Made by a program: the position numbers and the translations under genes. Below the pieces are notes generated by a model. It saw only the letters and a program-made list of their open reading frames with translations. It did not search any database and was not told the origin of the DNA. Below are positions 18,512-26,697 of a stretch of DNA of 64,000 bases, piece after piece; within the stretch, counting starts at the first letter, position 1; each line of letters starts with the position of its first letter. Origin of the DNA: Arthrobacter sp. PAMC25284. GTDB lineage: Bacteria > Actinomycetota > Actinomycetes > Actinomycetales > Micrococcaceae. The stretch spans positions 1,984,001 to 2,048,000 of the forward strand of contig NZ_CP080382.1 of assembly GCF_019443425.1 (NCBI RefSeq), read 5' to 3'.

Positions 18512-18604
18512 GGCGGCCTCCTTGACGGCTTATGCCCAGCATAGGCCGCGGGTATGACGGCCGGCGCTGACCGGAAAGCTATCAGGTCTGACCCCGCCGC
18601 TACG

Positions 18605-19405
18605 ATGCTGTTCATGAACCCCGACACTGCCGGCACAAGACGCCCCGTTGTGGTGGCCGGAGATCTGCATGGCGACCTGCAATGGGCCCGGCACCTCATC
18701 CGGTCAGCCCGTGCGGCGGGCGCCCGGACGATCCTTCAGGTCGGAGACCTGGGCGTCCTCTGGCCGGGGCGGGCCAAAGGACGCTTCGATGCGCGGTTAG
18801 ACGCTTACCTCGAGGCCTTCGACATGAACCTTGGGTTCGTCGACGGGAACCACGACAACCATACGGAGCTCCGTCTGCTCGACGTTGAGGCTGACGGGCT
18901 GGCCCGGGTGCGGCCGCGGATCCTGTACCTCCCCCGCGGCGGGCGGACCGTCGTGGAAGGACTCACCGTCGGCGGCCTCGGCGGTGCCTTTTCCGTGGAC
19001 TACGAGTGGAGGACCCCGGATAAAAGCTGGTGGCCCGGGATCGAGGAAGTCGAAGCCGGGGACATTGAAAAGCTGATCGCCGGCGGACCGGTCGACGTCC
19101 TGCTCACCCATGACGTGCCGGCCTCGGTGCCTATGCGCGGCGAACTCGACCTGCCGGCCGAGATCCAGACCAGGGCCCAGGTCAGCCGCGACCTCCTGCA
19201 AAACGCCGTCGAGGCCCTGAAGCCGCCCCTCTTGTTCTCCGGCCACTGGCACACCCGGCTAAAACACACCATTCACCACCCGGACGGCACCGCAACACAG
19301 GTGGAAGTCCTGAACATGAACGGCTCCAAAGCCGGCAATGCCGTGCTCATCCACCCGGGCCCGCCGGTACAGATCGAGCCGCTCATCGTTGGCACCGCCG
19401 GCTGA
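18605..19405 (+). CDS. Calcineurin-like metallophosphoesterase
   Basis: About 266 residues; ATG 18605 and ATG 18614 are both possible. All core motifs are present: GDLHGD (DxH), GDLG (GDxxG-like), GNHDNH (GNHD) and later HDVPASVP and GHWHTR (GHxH). This is a soluble Mn/Fe-type phosphoesterase that could act on nucleotides or phosphoproteins. It is transcribed away from the HAD operon. Confidence 0.85.
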   Translation: MLFMNPDTAGTRRPVVVAGDLHGDLQWARHLIRSARAAGARTILQVGDLGVLWPGRAKGRFDARLDAYLEAFDMNLGFVDGNHDNHTELRLLDVEADGLARVRPRILYLPRGGRTVVEGLTVGGLGGAFSVDYEWRTPDKSWWPGIEEVEAGDIEKLIAGGPVDVLLTHDVPASVPMRGELDLPAEIQTRAQVSRDLLQNAVEALKPPLLFSGHWHTRLKHTIHHPDGTATQVEVLNMNGSKAGNAVLIHPGPPVQIEPLIVGTAG

Positions 19406-19463
19406 TCAGGTGGCAGTCGCCCACCTGAGCACCAGCCGCCGAAGAAGAGAATAGGCTGCAGCC

Positions 19464-19751
19464 ATGGACCCAGAACGCCCGCGCCCGGTGTGGCAGTCTG
19501 CTCTGGTCGCCACAGCCCGGGCCATCGGGTTCGGTTCCCTCAAGGTGCTGGAGGCTCCGGACGGGACAGTTTTCTACGACGGCACCCCGGGATTGCTGAC
19601 GGCCTTCGGACCACACTCTTTTGAGGTGCTTGAACGCGAAGCCCGCCTACCGGCGCCCCTGCGCTTGGAACACCGGCCCGGGCTGCAAGGTGAAGAGCTG
19701 TTCCGTGAGGACCCGCAGGGCGGGATGATTGCGGCCGACGGGTTGCTCTAG
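19464..19751 (+). CDS. Small hypothetical protein
   Basis: 95 residues from ATG 19464. One central pattern (KVLEAPDGTVFYDGTPGLLTAFGPHSFEVLEREARL) has natural composition, but no family is recognised. It may be co-transcribed with the phosphoesterase, 58 bases upstream. Confidence 0.5.
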   Translation: MDPERPRPVWQSALVATARAIGFGSLKVLEAPDGTVFYDGTPGLLTAFGPHSFEVLEREARLPAPLRLEHRPGLQGEELFREDPQGGMIAADGLL

Positions 19752-19835
19752 CTGCGGCCGAGACGCGTCACACCGTCCTGAACGGCACACTTCCGTAGCT
19801 ACCGATGTGTGATGGCAGCGGCGTCGGTCCCGCGA

Positions 19836-20429
19836 TCAGTTGCCGGCGGTCGGTTCCTGCGCTGCGGGAATGCGCGCCAGGAGCGCATCGTAAGCGGACT
19901 GGAGGGCTGCTCCGTGGGCCTGGGCGGCGGTCAACAGCGAAGCGGTCTCAGCTGATGCTGCCTGGACAGTGCGTTCCGCGGTCCGGGCCTCCTCCAGATC
20001 CGTAGCCAGAGCCGCCACATGCTCCTGCAAAGCGGCAATCTCTGCGGCTGCTTTCTCGCCCGCGGCCTTCTGCTCGCCGGCGGCCCGGTCCAGGTCGTCC
20101 ACCAGTTCAGCGAATTCGGTGTCCTTGTCGAGGCGTTCCTGCGTCCAGGACGCCTCCACGGCGGCGTGCCGTTCAGCGGCCAAGATGGCGGCTTCGGCCC
20201 AGGCGGTGCCGGCCAGCCGGGCTGCTGCCTCAAGCAGGGGCGCCGGTGTTGCGGTAATCTGTCCGGCCGCGGCGCGCTTCTCTTCCGACCATTCCCTCAG
20301 GTACCGGGTGGCGTCGGCGTTGCTGACCCCGGCTGCGGCGCGGACGGTGGAGACGGTCGGTCGCCGCTTGGCGCTGATCTGCTCGGCTGCGGCATACACG
20401 CGGTCTCTGGTGCTCTGTTTCATGGGCAT
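19836..20429 (-). CDS. kfrA: KfrA-type plasmid DNA-binding protein
   Basis: 197 residues from ATG 20429 or 20423. The N-terminal helix-turn-helix (TRDRVYAAAEQISAKRRPTV and STVRAAAGVSNADATRYLREW) is the KfrA_N domain. A long Ala/Glu coiled coil follows (AAGEKAAAEIAALQEHVAALATDLEEART). KfrA proteins are plasmid-encoded, autorepressing and form filaments linked to partition. Its presence points to plasmid or ICE ancestry. The operator lies just upstream. Confidence 0.85.
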   Translation of the reverse strand: MPMKQSTRDRVYAAAEQISAKRRPTVSTVRAAAGVSNADATRYLREWSEEKRAAAGQITATPAPLLEAAARLAGTAWAEAAILAAERHAAVEASWTQERLDKDTEFAELVDDLDRAAGEQKAAGEKAAAEIAALQEHVAALATDLEEARTAERTVQAASAETASLLTAAQAHGAALQSAYDALLARIPAAQEPTAGN

Positions 20430-20437
20430 CCAATCCG

Positions 20438-20462
20438 GTAGGAGTAGGAGTAATACTCCTAC
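20438..20462 (-). promoter_or_regulatory. KfrA operator palindrome
   Basis: GTAGGAGTA-A-TACTCCTAC is a perfect 9-1-9 palindrome (20444-20462) with a third GTAGGAG half-site just left of it (20438-20444). It sits 15 bases upstream of the kfrA start, where autorepression would act. Confidence 0.75.
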
Positions 20463-20526
20463 TGGGTCACGACATTCACCTCCGTGTGCGGCAGCGGATA
20501 CGCCCAGCCCGGCGACTCCCGGCGGA

Positions 20527-20841
20527 TCACTTATGCGCTGGCAGTGGTTCGATGCGGACGACGGGCGACGTCGTTCGCAGCGTCGGGATGTGATCGTCTC
20601 GAATCTGCAGCCAAAAACGGGCCGGCTGCCCGACCGCGCAGTGCTCCAGCATGATCAGCTCCAGCGGCTCGTCATCGCGGCGCAACCGGGCAACTCCAAC
20701 ATCCAGAAAAGATGTCAGCGGCACCGTGGCTGCCATCTTCCGGCTAACCGCACGCGCGTCCATATCGAGAACGTATTGGCTGCCTGTGGCTGTCGTGATC
20801 AGGAAGCGTCCCGTGCTGTCGTTGGAGATCTCTGGTGGCAT
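20527..20841 (-). CDS. Small conserved hypothetical protein
   Basis: 104 residues from ATG 20841. The pattern TGRFLITTATGSQYVLDMDARAV...GQPARFWLQIRDDH...VRIEPL is a beta-rich single domain. A decayed homologue seems to be present at 42.5-42.8 kb, where GLPAIFRMQVRIDD and TSRVIEI align with GQPARFWLQIRDD and TSPVVRI here. No function known. Confidence 0.6.
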   Translation of the reverse strand: MPPEISNDSTGRFLITTATGSQYVLDMDARAVSRKMAATVPLTSFLDVGVARLRRDDEPLELIMLEHCAVGQPARFWLQIRDDHIPTLRTTSPVVRIEPLPAHK

Positions 20842-20941
20842 GCGGCGAGCATAACGTGGCCAACTGACATCCAACGAAGCTGGGATCAAGCACCTGCCCG
20901 CCGGGATTCCTCTCCGTGTCTCGCGCAGATATTGAGTGACC

Positions 20942-21413
20942 ATGAAAGTGATCGGCGGGGCCCGGCAAGCCGTGGCCCGTTGACAGCGAGGTCATCCGCA
21001 AGTCCGCACCAGGCTACTCTGCGGCAGAGACGGCGCGCAGAGTCATCGACGCCGTTGGTGCCAGCACAACAGCTTCGCTACTCGGCCTGGGCAAGAACAG
21101 CCCCGAACGCTGGGCACCAAGGGAAGAATCGCCTGCTGCCGCTGAGCGTGCCGCCCTAACGGAACTGGACGGCCTGATCAGCCACCTTATTGGAGCATTC
21201 ACGCCCGGCCAGGCAACACTTTGGCTCGCAGGGCACGATCCCCACCTAGGTGCCCGGCCAATTGACGTGTACCGGGCCGAAGGTGCAGTCCCCGTCATCG
21301 CCGCCGGTAGTCATGGGCGGCGGAGAGAGCAGACGCGGACCGCCAAGGGTGCGAGCGAGGCCCCGATCAAAGCGGTCGAGACAGCTTGCGGTCGCGGCCG
21401 TCCAATTGTCTGA
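20942..21413 (+). CDS. Xre/MbcA/ParS-type antitoxin, partial, one frame break
   Basis: If one base is removed from the GGGG run at 20957-20960, a frame of about 156 residues opens from ATG 20942. It includes a helix-turn-helix-like stretch (AAETARRVIDAVGASTTASLLGLGKNSPERW) and a toxin-binding domain end (FTPGQATLWLAGHDPHLGARPIDVYRAEG), typical of MbcA/Xre-ParS antitoxins. No RES-domain toxin follows. Without the correction only 13 codons are read. The last 30 residues (after VPVIAA) are unlike the family, so the 3' end may be further damaged. Confidence 0.6.
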
Positions 21414-21568
21414 AGCAGCGCACCAAACCGCATTTCGACGTAATCCTGGTCACAAAAGAAGCTTTATTTGTCCATATTGGAGGCTCGTCGGGGAGCGAAA
21501 ATCGCCCTGCCGCACTCATTAGAAGTAACGATTCTGGAACCACCGGAATCTCCACGAAAGGCAGCTCA

Positions 21569-21811
21569 ATGAACACCTCTACGAATACCAGCGCCAGTGA
21601 CCTCTACCGGTTTCACTTTCATCTCCTCACCGACTATGCACTGCCCGCCCCGGGAAGCGGCTGCGCCCACTGCTGGACCGACGTCGTCCTCCTGATGAGT
21701 GAGATGGCCACCCCGGCTGAGATCCTTGCCTCGAAGCACGAGTGCAGCTCCGAGCACGCCTATCCGACTATCCTGGCCGAGACGCTCATCGAGCACCCGG
21801 AACGCTGGTAG
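21569..21811 (+). CDS. Small hypothetical protein
   Basis: 80 residues from ATG 21569 with AAAGG about 8 bases upstream. Composition is natural (LYRFHFHLLTDYALPAPGSGCAHCW, ending LAETLIEHPERW) with a CAHC pair. No family recognised. Confidence 0.55.
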   Translation: MNTSTNTSASDLYRFHFHLLTDYALPAPGSGCAHCWTDVVLLMSEMATPAEILASKHECSSEHAYPTILAETLIEHPERW

Positions 21812-22160
21812 GCGGCTCGACAGGTCACCGAGCCAACAAAAGCCGGGCAGTCCCCTCGAAGCGACTGAACGTATAGTTGGAGAACTGCTGGGCCAGGCCG
21901 GCGAACAGCTCTCGACCCAGCGGTGGCCGAAGGCATCAAGTCAGGCGCCCCAGAACGCTTCGGGCTCGATACGTGCCCGAAGTGCCTGCTGGGAACCGCC
22001 GTCGCTTTTGGGGTTTCTGGGCCCTGTTAGGCGAGCCCCGGCTCGTGGAGGATGGTCACGCTTTATGCTAATCAAGCTAACCGCGAACCACGCGGTCGGA
22101 ACCAGATGGCGCGAGTCTCCGTCAGGCCAAGGGCACTTAATTTAGGGGTTGGGGAACCGC
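21812..22160. repeat. Intergenic region with second copy of an interspersed repeat
   Basis: About 21819-21855 (CAGGTCACCGAGCCAACAAAA then GCCGGGCAGTCCCCT) is a close copy of 5843-5879, about 32 of 36 positions by eye. No gene recognised in the rest. The two copies lie 16 kb apart, each downstream of a small plus-strand gene. Confidence 0.4.
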
Positions 22161-22950
22161 ATGTCCGGCGACATTAAGTACGAGTACAAATCTGTTCAGG
22201 CCGTGCGCGGTATGGAGAACCGCTCGATCACCAAGGCGCAGGAAGAAGGCGGTTGGGAACTCGTCGACCAAGCCCAAGGTATGCTGCGGACGACGCTGAA
22301 CTTCCGGCGCGCTAGGCCCGAGACATCCTGGTCGAAGACGTGGAAGGCGTTTCGGGGACTTGCGCCCGCAAAGCAGCGAGCTCTAGCGGTAGCAGTGGCC
22401 GTTATGCTGCCCATCGCTGCTGTCGGGATCGGATTAGCTGCCGCACAGGACAAGGGCAACACCAACGCCACCCAGTCGACCGAGTCTGCGATTGAGCCGG
22501 CGACCGTGAACAAGACGCCCGTCCCGTTGCCTACTCCGACCTCGCCTGAAAAAACAGATCAAGTGATCACCGTCGAGAACAACAATGACTTTGCAGCAAT
22601 CTTGGTGTCCACTGACTACTGTGCCCCCTCGATGGAGGAATTCGCGACCAAGTACAAGGGCCAGAAAGTCCAGTTCGACGGCTCGATCACGAACATGCAG
22701 AACCATGAGAATTACAGGACCCGATACGGCATCCTTATAGGCCCCCGGGGACGCAGGGCCAAAGACGACCGCGGGCCCCGCGTTCAAGTACGAGAACGTG
22801 AACATGTCCGACCTCAAATTAGCCGGCAATGATGTTCCGTCCTACGTGGGCGAGGGCGATAAGTTCCGGTTCACTGCCGAAGTCGGCGAGTACAACGCTA
22901 AACGTGGCTGCCTGTTTTTCCTCACCCCGGTCTCGACGACAGTTCGATAG
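22161..22950 (+). CDS. DUF4839-family membrane protein with DUF4177-like N-terminus; one frame break
   Basis: ATG 22161. The first 50 residues (YEYKSVQAVRGM...QEEGGWELVDQAQG) resemble DUF4177. Then one membrane span (AVAVAVMLPIAAVGIGLAAA), a Pro/Thr linker, and a C-terminal domain (DFAAILVSTDYCAPSMEEFATKYKGQKVQFDGSITNM...YRTRYGILIG) match DUF4839. The frame breaks at the C5G4 tract (22742-22750). Removing one base restores GPGDAGPKTTAGPAFKYENV and the expected end EYNAKRGCLFFLTPVSTTVR, stop at 22948-22950, for about 262 residues in all. Role unknown. Confidence 0.7.
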
Positions 22951-23188
22951 ACCACGGTCCTCACCGGGAGAGAAGTTGGGACTGCCCGGGTTTGCTTGGC
23001 GCCTTGGCCTGCCCCGGGGACTGGTTACCTGCAAGGGATTGAGGTTCGGGCTCGCACTGAAAGGCCGTGCAATATGCCACGACCTTATCCTCCGGTCTTT
23101 GATGACCGTGGTTGGGTCCCCCGATAGGAGTCCAGTGTTTGTGTGAGTTTTGTGTCCGAGAATGGACACAGGAGGAAATTCACGAATC

Positions 23189-23467
23189 ATGGCACGCAGA
23201 CACACCCCCGAGCAGGTCATCGCTAAGGTCCGGCAGGGCCAGAAAATGCTCAACGACGGATGCCCAATGGTCGAGGTCATCAAGGAACTTCAGGTCACTG
23301 AGGCGACCTGGTACTGCTGGCTGAACCAGTACGGGTCCGAGAAGAACGCCGAGGCGTCCAAGCGGACCAAGGAGCTGGAGAAGGAGAATGCCCGGCTCAA
23401 GCGGCTGCTGGCGGAGAAGGAACTGGCCATCGACATCCTTAACGAGGTCGCGCGGGGAAAATTCTGA
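23189..23467 (+). CDS. IS407-group transposase OrfA
   Basis: 92 residues from ATG 23189. Helix-turn-helix ARRHTPEQVIAKVRQGQKML...TEATWYCWLNQYG, then a leucine-zipper run KELEKENARLKRLLAEKELAI. It ends ARGKF-stop. A G4A4 tract at 23454-23461 lies at the end of the gene, and orfB is in the -1 frame. This fits a programmed -1 shift to give OrfAB. Confidence 0.9.
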   Translation: MARRHTPEQVIAKVRQGQKMLNDGCPMVEVIKELQVTEATWYCWLNQYGSEKNAEASKRTKELEKENARLKRLLAEKELAIDILNEVARGKF

Positions 23468-23490
23468 GCCCCGAACCCCGCCGCCGTGCC

Positions 23491-24336
23491 GTGCGCATGG
23501 CGGTGGAGAAGTTCGGGGCATCAGAACGCTTCGCCTGCGCGCTTCTTGGCCAGAACCGGTCCGCTTTTCGGAAGAAGAAACCCGACATGGGTTTCGAGGA
23601 GGCGCAGCTGCGGACGGAGCTGCGCGCTGTCGCCGGCAAGCACCCTGCGTGGGGCTGGCGGAAGGCCCGCTGGCACCTGCTGGCCCAGCCGGCCTGGGAA
23701 GGCGTGGCGCTGAACAGGAAGCGGGTCCGCCGGCTCTGGCGCGACAAAGGGCTCACCTGCAAACCCAAGGCGCGGAAGAAGCGCCGCACTGGGCCCGGCG
23801 CCGGGGAACAGAAGCGGCTCACCGCCGAGTACCCGATGCACGTGGTCAGCTTCGACTTCCAGTCCGACGTGACCTCCTGCGGGCGGCACATCCGGTTCTT
23901 CAACGTCATCGACGAATACACCCGCGCCGCGCTGGCCGTCATCCCGCGCCGGTCGTTCAAGGCCGCCGACATGGTCGCGGTGCTGGAGAACATCATCGCC
24001 GAAACCGGCACCGCCCCGGCCTACGTCCGGTGCGATAACGGGCCCGAATTCACCGCCGAAGCACTGATCGACTGGTGCAACACCGCCGGCGTGGATACCG
24101 CGTTCATCGACCCGGGATCACCCTGGCAGAACGGCTTCATCGAATCATTCAACGCCCAGTTCAGAAGGGAACAACTCTCCGGAGAAATCATGGACACCAT
24201 GGCCGAAGCCAAGTATTTGGCCGAGGAATGGAAAGCTATCTACAATCATGAACGGCCCCACGGATCCCTGGACGGCATGACGCCGAAACGCTACTGGGAA
24301 AACTGGACGCAAGAAAACCAATTAGCTATCGCATAG
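23491..24336 (+). CDS. IS407-group transposase OrfB, DDE integrase
   Basis: About 281 residues from GTG 23491; it is probably normally made by -1 frameshifting from orfA. Catalytic triad blocks: VVSFDFQSDVTSCGRHIRFFNVIDEYTR (first Asp), VRCDNGPEFTAEAL (second Asp) and SPWQNGFIESFNAQFRREQL (Glu). All three are present, so the transposase is probably functional. Confidence 0.9.
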   Translation: MRMAVEKFGASERFACALLGQNRSAFRKKKPDMGFEEAQLRTELRAVAGKHPAWGWRKARWHLLAQPAWEGVALNRKRVRRLWRDKGLTCKPKARKKRRTGPGAGEQKRLTAEYPMHVVSFDFQSDVTSCGRHIRFFNVIDEYTRAALAVIPRRSFKAADMVAVLENIIAETGTAPAYVRCDNGPEFTAEALIDWCNTAGVDTAFIDPGSPWQNGFIESFNAQFRREQLSGEIMDTMAEAKYLAEEWKAIYNHERPHGSLDGMTPKRYWENWTQENQLAIA

Positions 24337-24537
24337 ACGCTGGACTGCTAACGGGGGGCCCAACCAACCGGACAGTCGCCCTGGTGCGCACCGGCAAACC
24401 CATCAGCCCTGCGGCGGCCGAACTGGGCATCAGAGGGGGCGGCCCCCACGACTGGGTCCGGCAGGACCAGATGGACCGTGGAGAACGCCCCGGTGTGACG
24501 ACGCCGGGGGCGCCGACGCACGCTGGCCCTGCGGCCT

Positions 24538-26688
24538 CTAATTTTCCCGGATGTAGGTGACGCCGAACGCTTTGACTTGTCGGTATTCTTGGAGCCTAGT
24601 CGCGAGGTCGAAAGCGTCTCCGTTGACGAATTGGAAGACGTCCAGTCCACGGCCGAGCAGGATTCGCCAGCCGGTGTCGGTAACGATCGACCGGTCATGG
24701 ATGCTGCTTTGGAAGGTGACGTCGAGATTGATGCCGGCGACACCTGCCCCCTGCTTGATCTTCAGCAGGAGTTCCAGTTGCTTGCGCAGCTTGTCGTCGC
24801 CCTCTGAGCTCTCGGAGGTGATGAGCTGGATATGGACTTCTTCTGCAGCGTCTTTAACCGCGGCGATGCCTTCAATGAGTTCCATGAGGTTGCGTGCCTG
24901 GTGGAACTGCCGGATGTACGGATCCGTGATGGTGATCTGGGTGGCGCCGCGCAGATACGGGACGAGCATCGTGGTGTACGAGACGCCCCGCTGGTTCTCT
25001 TGGAAGTCCCGGTGCCCCTCAAACAGCGGCACCCCAGCAGCCGGCAGTGGAATACCCTCCGGAATGGGTTGTGGAGCATCTACGGTGCCGCCCGCTGCCG
25101 ACGACCCGGAGCCGCCCTCCGCAATGGGGCCCCCGCGGCGCTCACGGCGGTAGTACGCGCCGAACTCGTCTTCTTCGAGAGTAGTAACGGGGTGCCACAC
25201 CTCGGATTTGTCGCGGTAGCCGAATTTGACGTCGGCCATCGTCGAATCGATGCGCAGAATCTGGTCTTTGACCCGTTTGCGTCCCTCGATCGCGAACCGC
25301 AGTATCTCCTCAATCTCGACAGGGGACGCCTCCCCGTGCGGGTACAGGATCTTCATTAAGCCGGAGAAAGTCTTATGGATGCCGTCCCGGTCGCGGGTCG
25401 AGATGTCCGGCGACAAGGTGAAGTGCTGTTGGTAGCGGTCTGAGTAGTCCGTCGAGCGCATCGACTTGAGCACCTCGGCGATGTAGTCGACGACGAACCC
25501 GTATCCGTCAGAGAACATCTCCCCGCGGATAGTGTCCACCTCCCACCCCGGGATGTAGTGGTGCAGCCGGTCGAGGAACGCCGAGTCGTGGTAACTCTCC
25601 GGTAGCTCGTCGAACAGATCGGAGTGTTTGAGCATGTATGGGACGGTGTGTGAGGTGTTGCCGACGAACACCATTGACGCCTCAGCGCCGAGCGTCTCAA
25701 CGCCGCGGGAGAAGGACTTATTCGCCATGTAGTTTTTCATGATGTCAACGAGCGCCCTGTCGGTGCGCTTTTTCTTTCCGGCGAACTCATCGAAGGCGAC
25801 GACATCCCAATAGCCGACCAAGCCGAGGCGCCCGTTGGCGTTGTTGACGAACAATTTGGGTACGGTGACTTCGCCGCCGGAGATGAGCATTCCGTGTGGC
25901 GAGAACTCCGAGAAGATGTGTGACTTTCCGGTGCCCTTGGGGCCAAGCTCCACGAGGTTGTAGTTGCGCTCCACGAACGGGATGAGCCGAACGAGCTGGA
26001 TGAGTTTGGCCCGCCGACCGAACAACGTCGGGCTGAATCCAATTGATTGGACCAGCAGGTCGGTCCACTCCTCGGTGCTGAACTCGCGCCGTGCCGTGAG
26101 GTACCCATCGAAGTCGAAATTAGACAGTTGGATGGGCTTGATCGACCCAAGAATCCACGGGACAACACGCGCGTCGTCGCTATAGAAGTATTCGATGTCG
26201 CAGATGCACCACACACCGCCCACGAGCAATTTGGGGTGGGCTTTGATCGTCGCCGGTTCGACGAGCACGCCTTTGATCCCGAGGTTGGCGAACTCGGCGT
26301 GGTAGACATCATCCTTCTCGTTGAGCGTGGCGGTCACCTTGTCGATGATTCTGTGCCGGCCACGCTCACGGATGGTGGACTTTACAAGCTCAGACTCGTT
26401 TCGGTGCACGTAGTGGTCGGCCAGAATCTTGCGCACTGTGTCGATGCCAGCCTGGATCGTCGCTTCGTCGTCAGAGGCAGCGTACTGACCGAGCAGGTAC
26501 TCCAGCACGTAAGAGGGCACAATGGCGTTGCCCTTGACGGCCTTTACCAGGTCTTTGCGCACCACCGCGCCGGGGAAGAACCGGTTGATCTTTCGATCCA
26601 GCTCGCTCGGCGCGCCGCCCTCGGAGGTTTCGGTGCCAAAGGTGTCCTCGATGGGCGCTACCTGGGTCAGGTCGATGTTCTCGCTCAA
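24538..26688 (-). CDS. brxL: BrxL, BREX AAA+ protein with PLD-like MIT_C C-terminus
   Basis: 716 residues from TTG 26688, preceded by AAGGAG. This is the last gene of the BREX operon. The AAA+ core has Walker A GPKGTGKS (249-256) and Walker B-like VVAFDEF (296-302), plus the BrxL-typical N-terminal RKINRFFPGAVVRKDLVK. Unlike the Lon-like C-terminus expected of BrxL, the last 150 residues (ITITDPYIRQFHQARNLMEL...SSIHDRSIVTDTGWRILLGRGLDVFQ) match MIT_C, a phospholipase-D-like fold. BrxL is a DNA-binding ring needed for defence in type 1 BREX. The PLD-like tail is noteworthy; a catalytic or binding role is inferred. Confidence 0.9.
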   Translation of the reverse strand: MSENIDLTQVAPIEDTFGTETSEGGAPSELDRKINRFFPGAVVRKDLVKAVKGNAIVPSYVLEYLLGQYAASDDEATIQAGIDTVRKILADHYVHRNESELVKSTIRERGRHRIIDKVTATLNEKDDVYHAEFANLGIKGVLVEPATIKAHPKLLVGGVWCICDIEYFYSDDARVVPWILGSIKPIQLSNFDFDGYLTARREFSTEEWTDLLVQSIGFSPTLFGRRAKLIQLVRLIPFVERNYNLVELGPKGTGKSHIFSEFSPHGMLISGGEVTVPKLFVNNANGRLGLVGYWDVVAFDEFAGKKKRTDRALVDIMKNYMANKSFSRGVETLGAEASMVFVGNTSHTVPYMLKHSDLFDELPESYHDSAFLDRLHHYIPGWEVDTIRGEMFSDGYGFVVDYIAEVLKSMRSTDYSDRYQQHFTLSPDISTRDRDGIHKTFSGLMKILYPHGEASPVEIEEILRFAIEGRKRVKDQILRIDSTMADVKFGYRDKSEVWHPVTTLEEDEFGAYYRRERRGGPIAEGGSGSSAAGGTVDAPQPIPEGIPLPAAGVPLFEGHRDFQENQRGVSYTTMLVPYLRGATQITITDPYIRQFHQARNLMELIEGIAAVKDAAEEVHIQLITSESSEGDDKLRKQLELLLKIKQGAGVAGINLDVTFQSSIHDRSIVTDTGWRILLGRGLDVFQFVNGDAFDLATRLQEYRQVKAFGVTYIREN

Positions 26689-26697
26689 GAGTGCTCC

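Larger units (their letters stand above)
23109..24366 (+). mobile_element. IS3-family (IS407-group) insertion sequence, complete
   Basis: Imperfect terminal inverted repeats of about 30 bases: left TGGTTGGGTCCCCCGATAGG..., right (reverse complement) TGGTTGGGCCCCCCGTTAGC..., both continuing as AGTCCAG. Outside both ends is ACCG (23105-23108 and 24367-24370), a 4-bp target duplication typical of the IS407 group. It contains orfA and orfB in the right order and phase and looks recent and potentially active. Confidence 0.9.
23074..24540 (+). pseudogene. IS3-family orfA fragment interrupted by another IS
   Basis: With the inserted IS and one TSD copy removed, ATG 23074 reads MPRPYPPVFDDRTVALV then RTGKPISPAAAELGIRGGGPHDWVRQDQMDRGERPGVTT. 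That is the start of an IS3-family OrfA (helix-turn-helix of the IS150/IS51 type). No orfB follows, so this is an old 5' fragment. It was itself split by the IS407-group element at 23109-24366. Confidence 0.75.
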
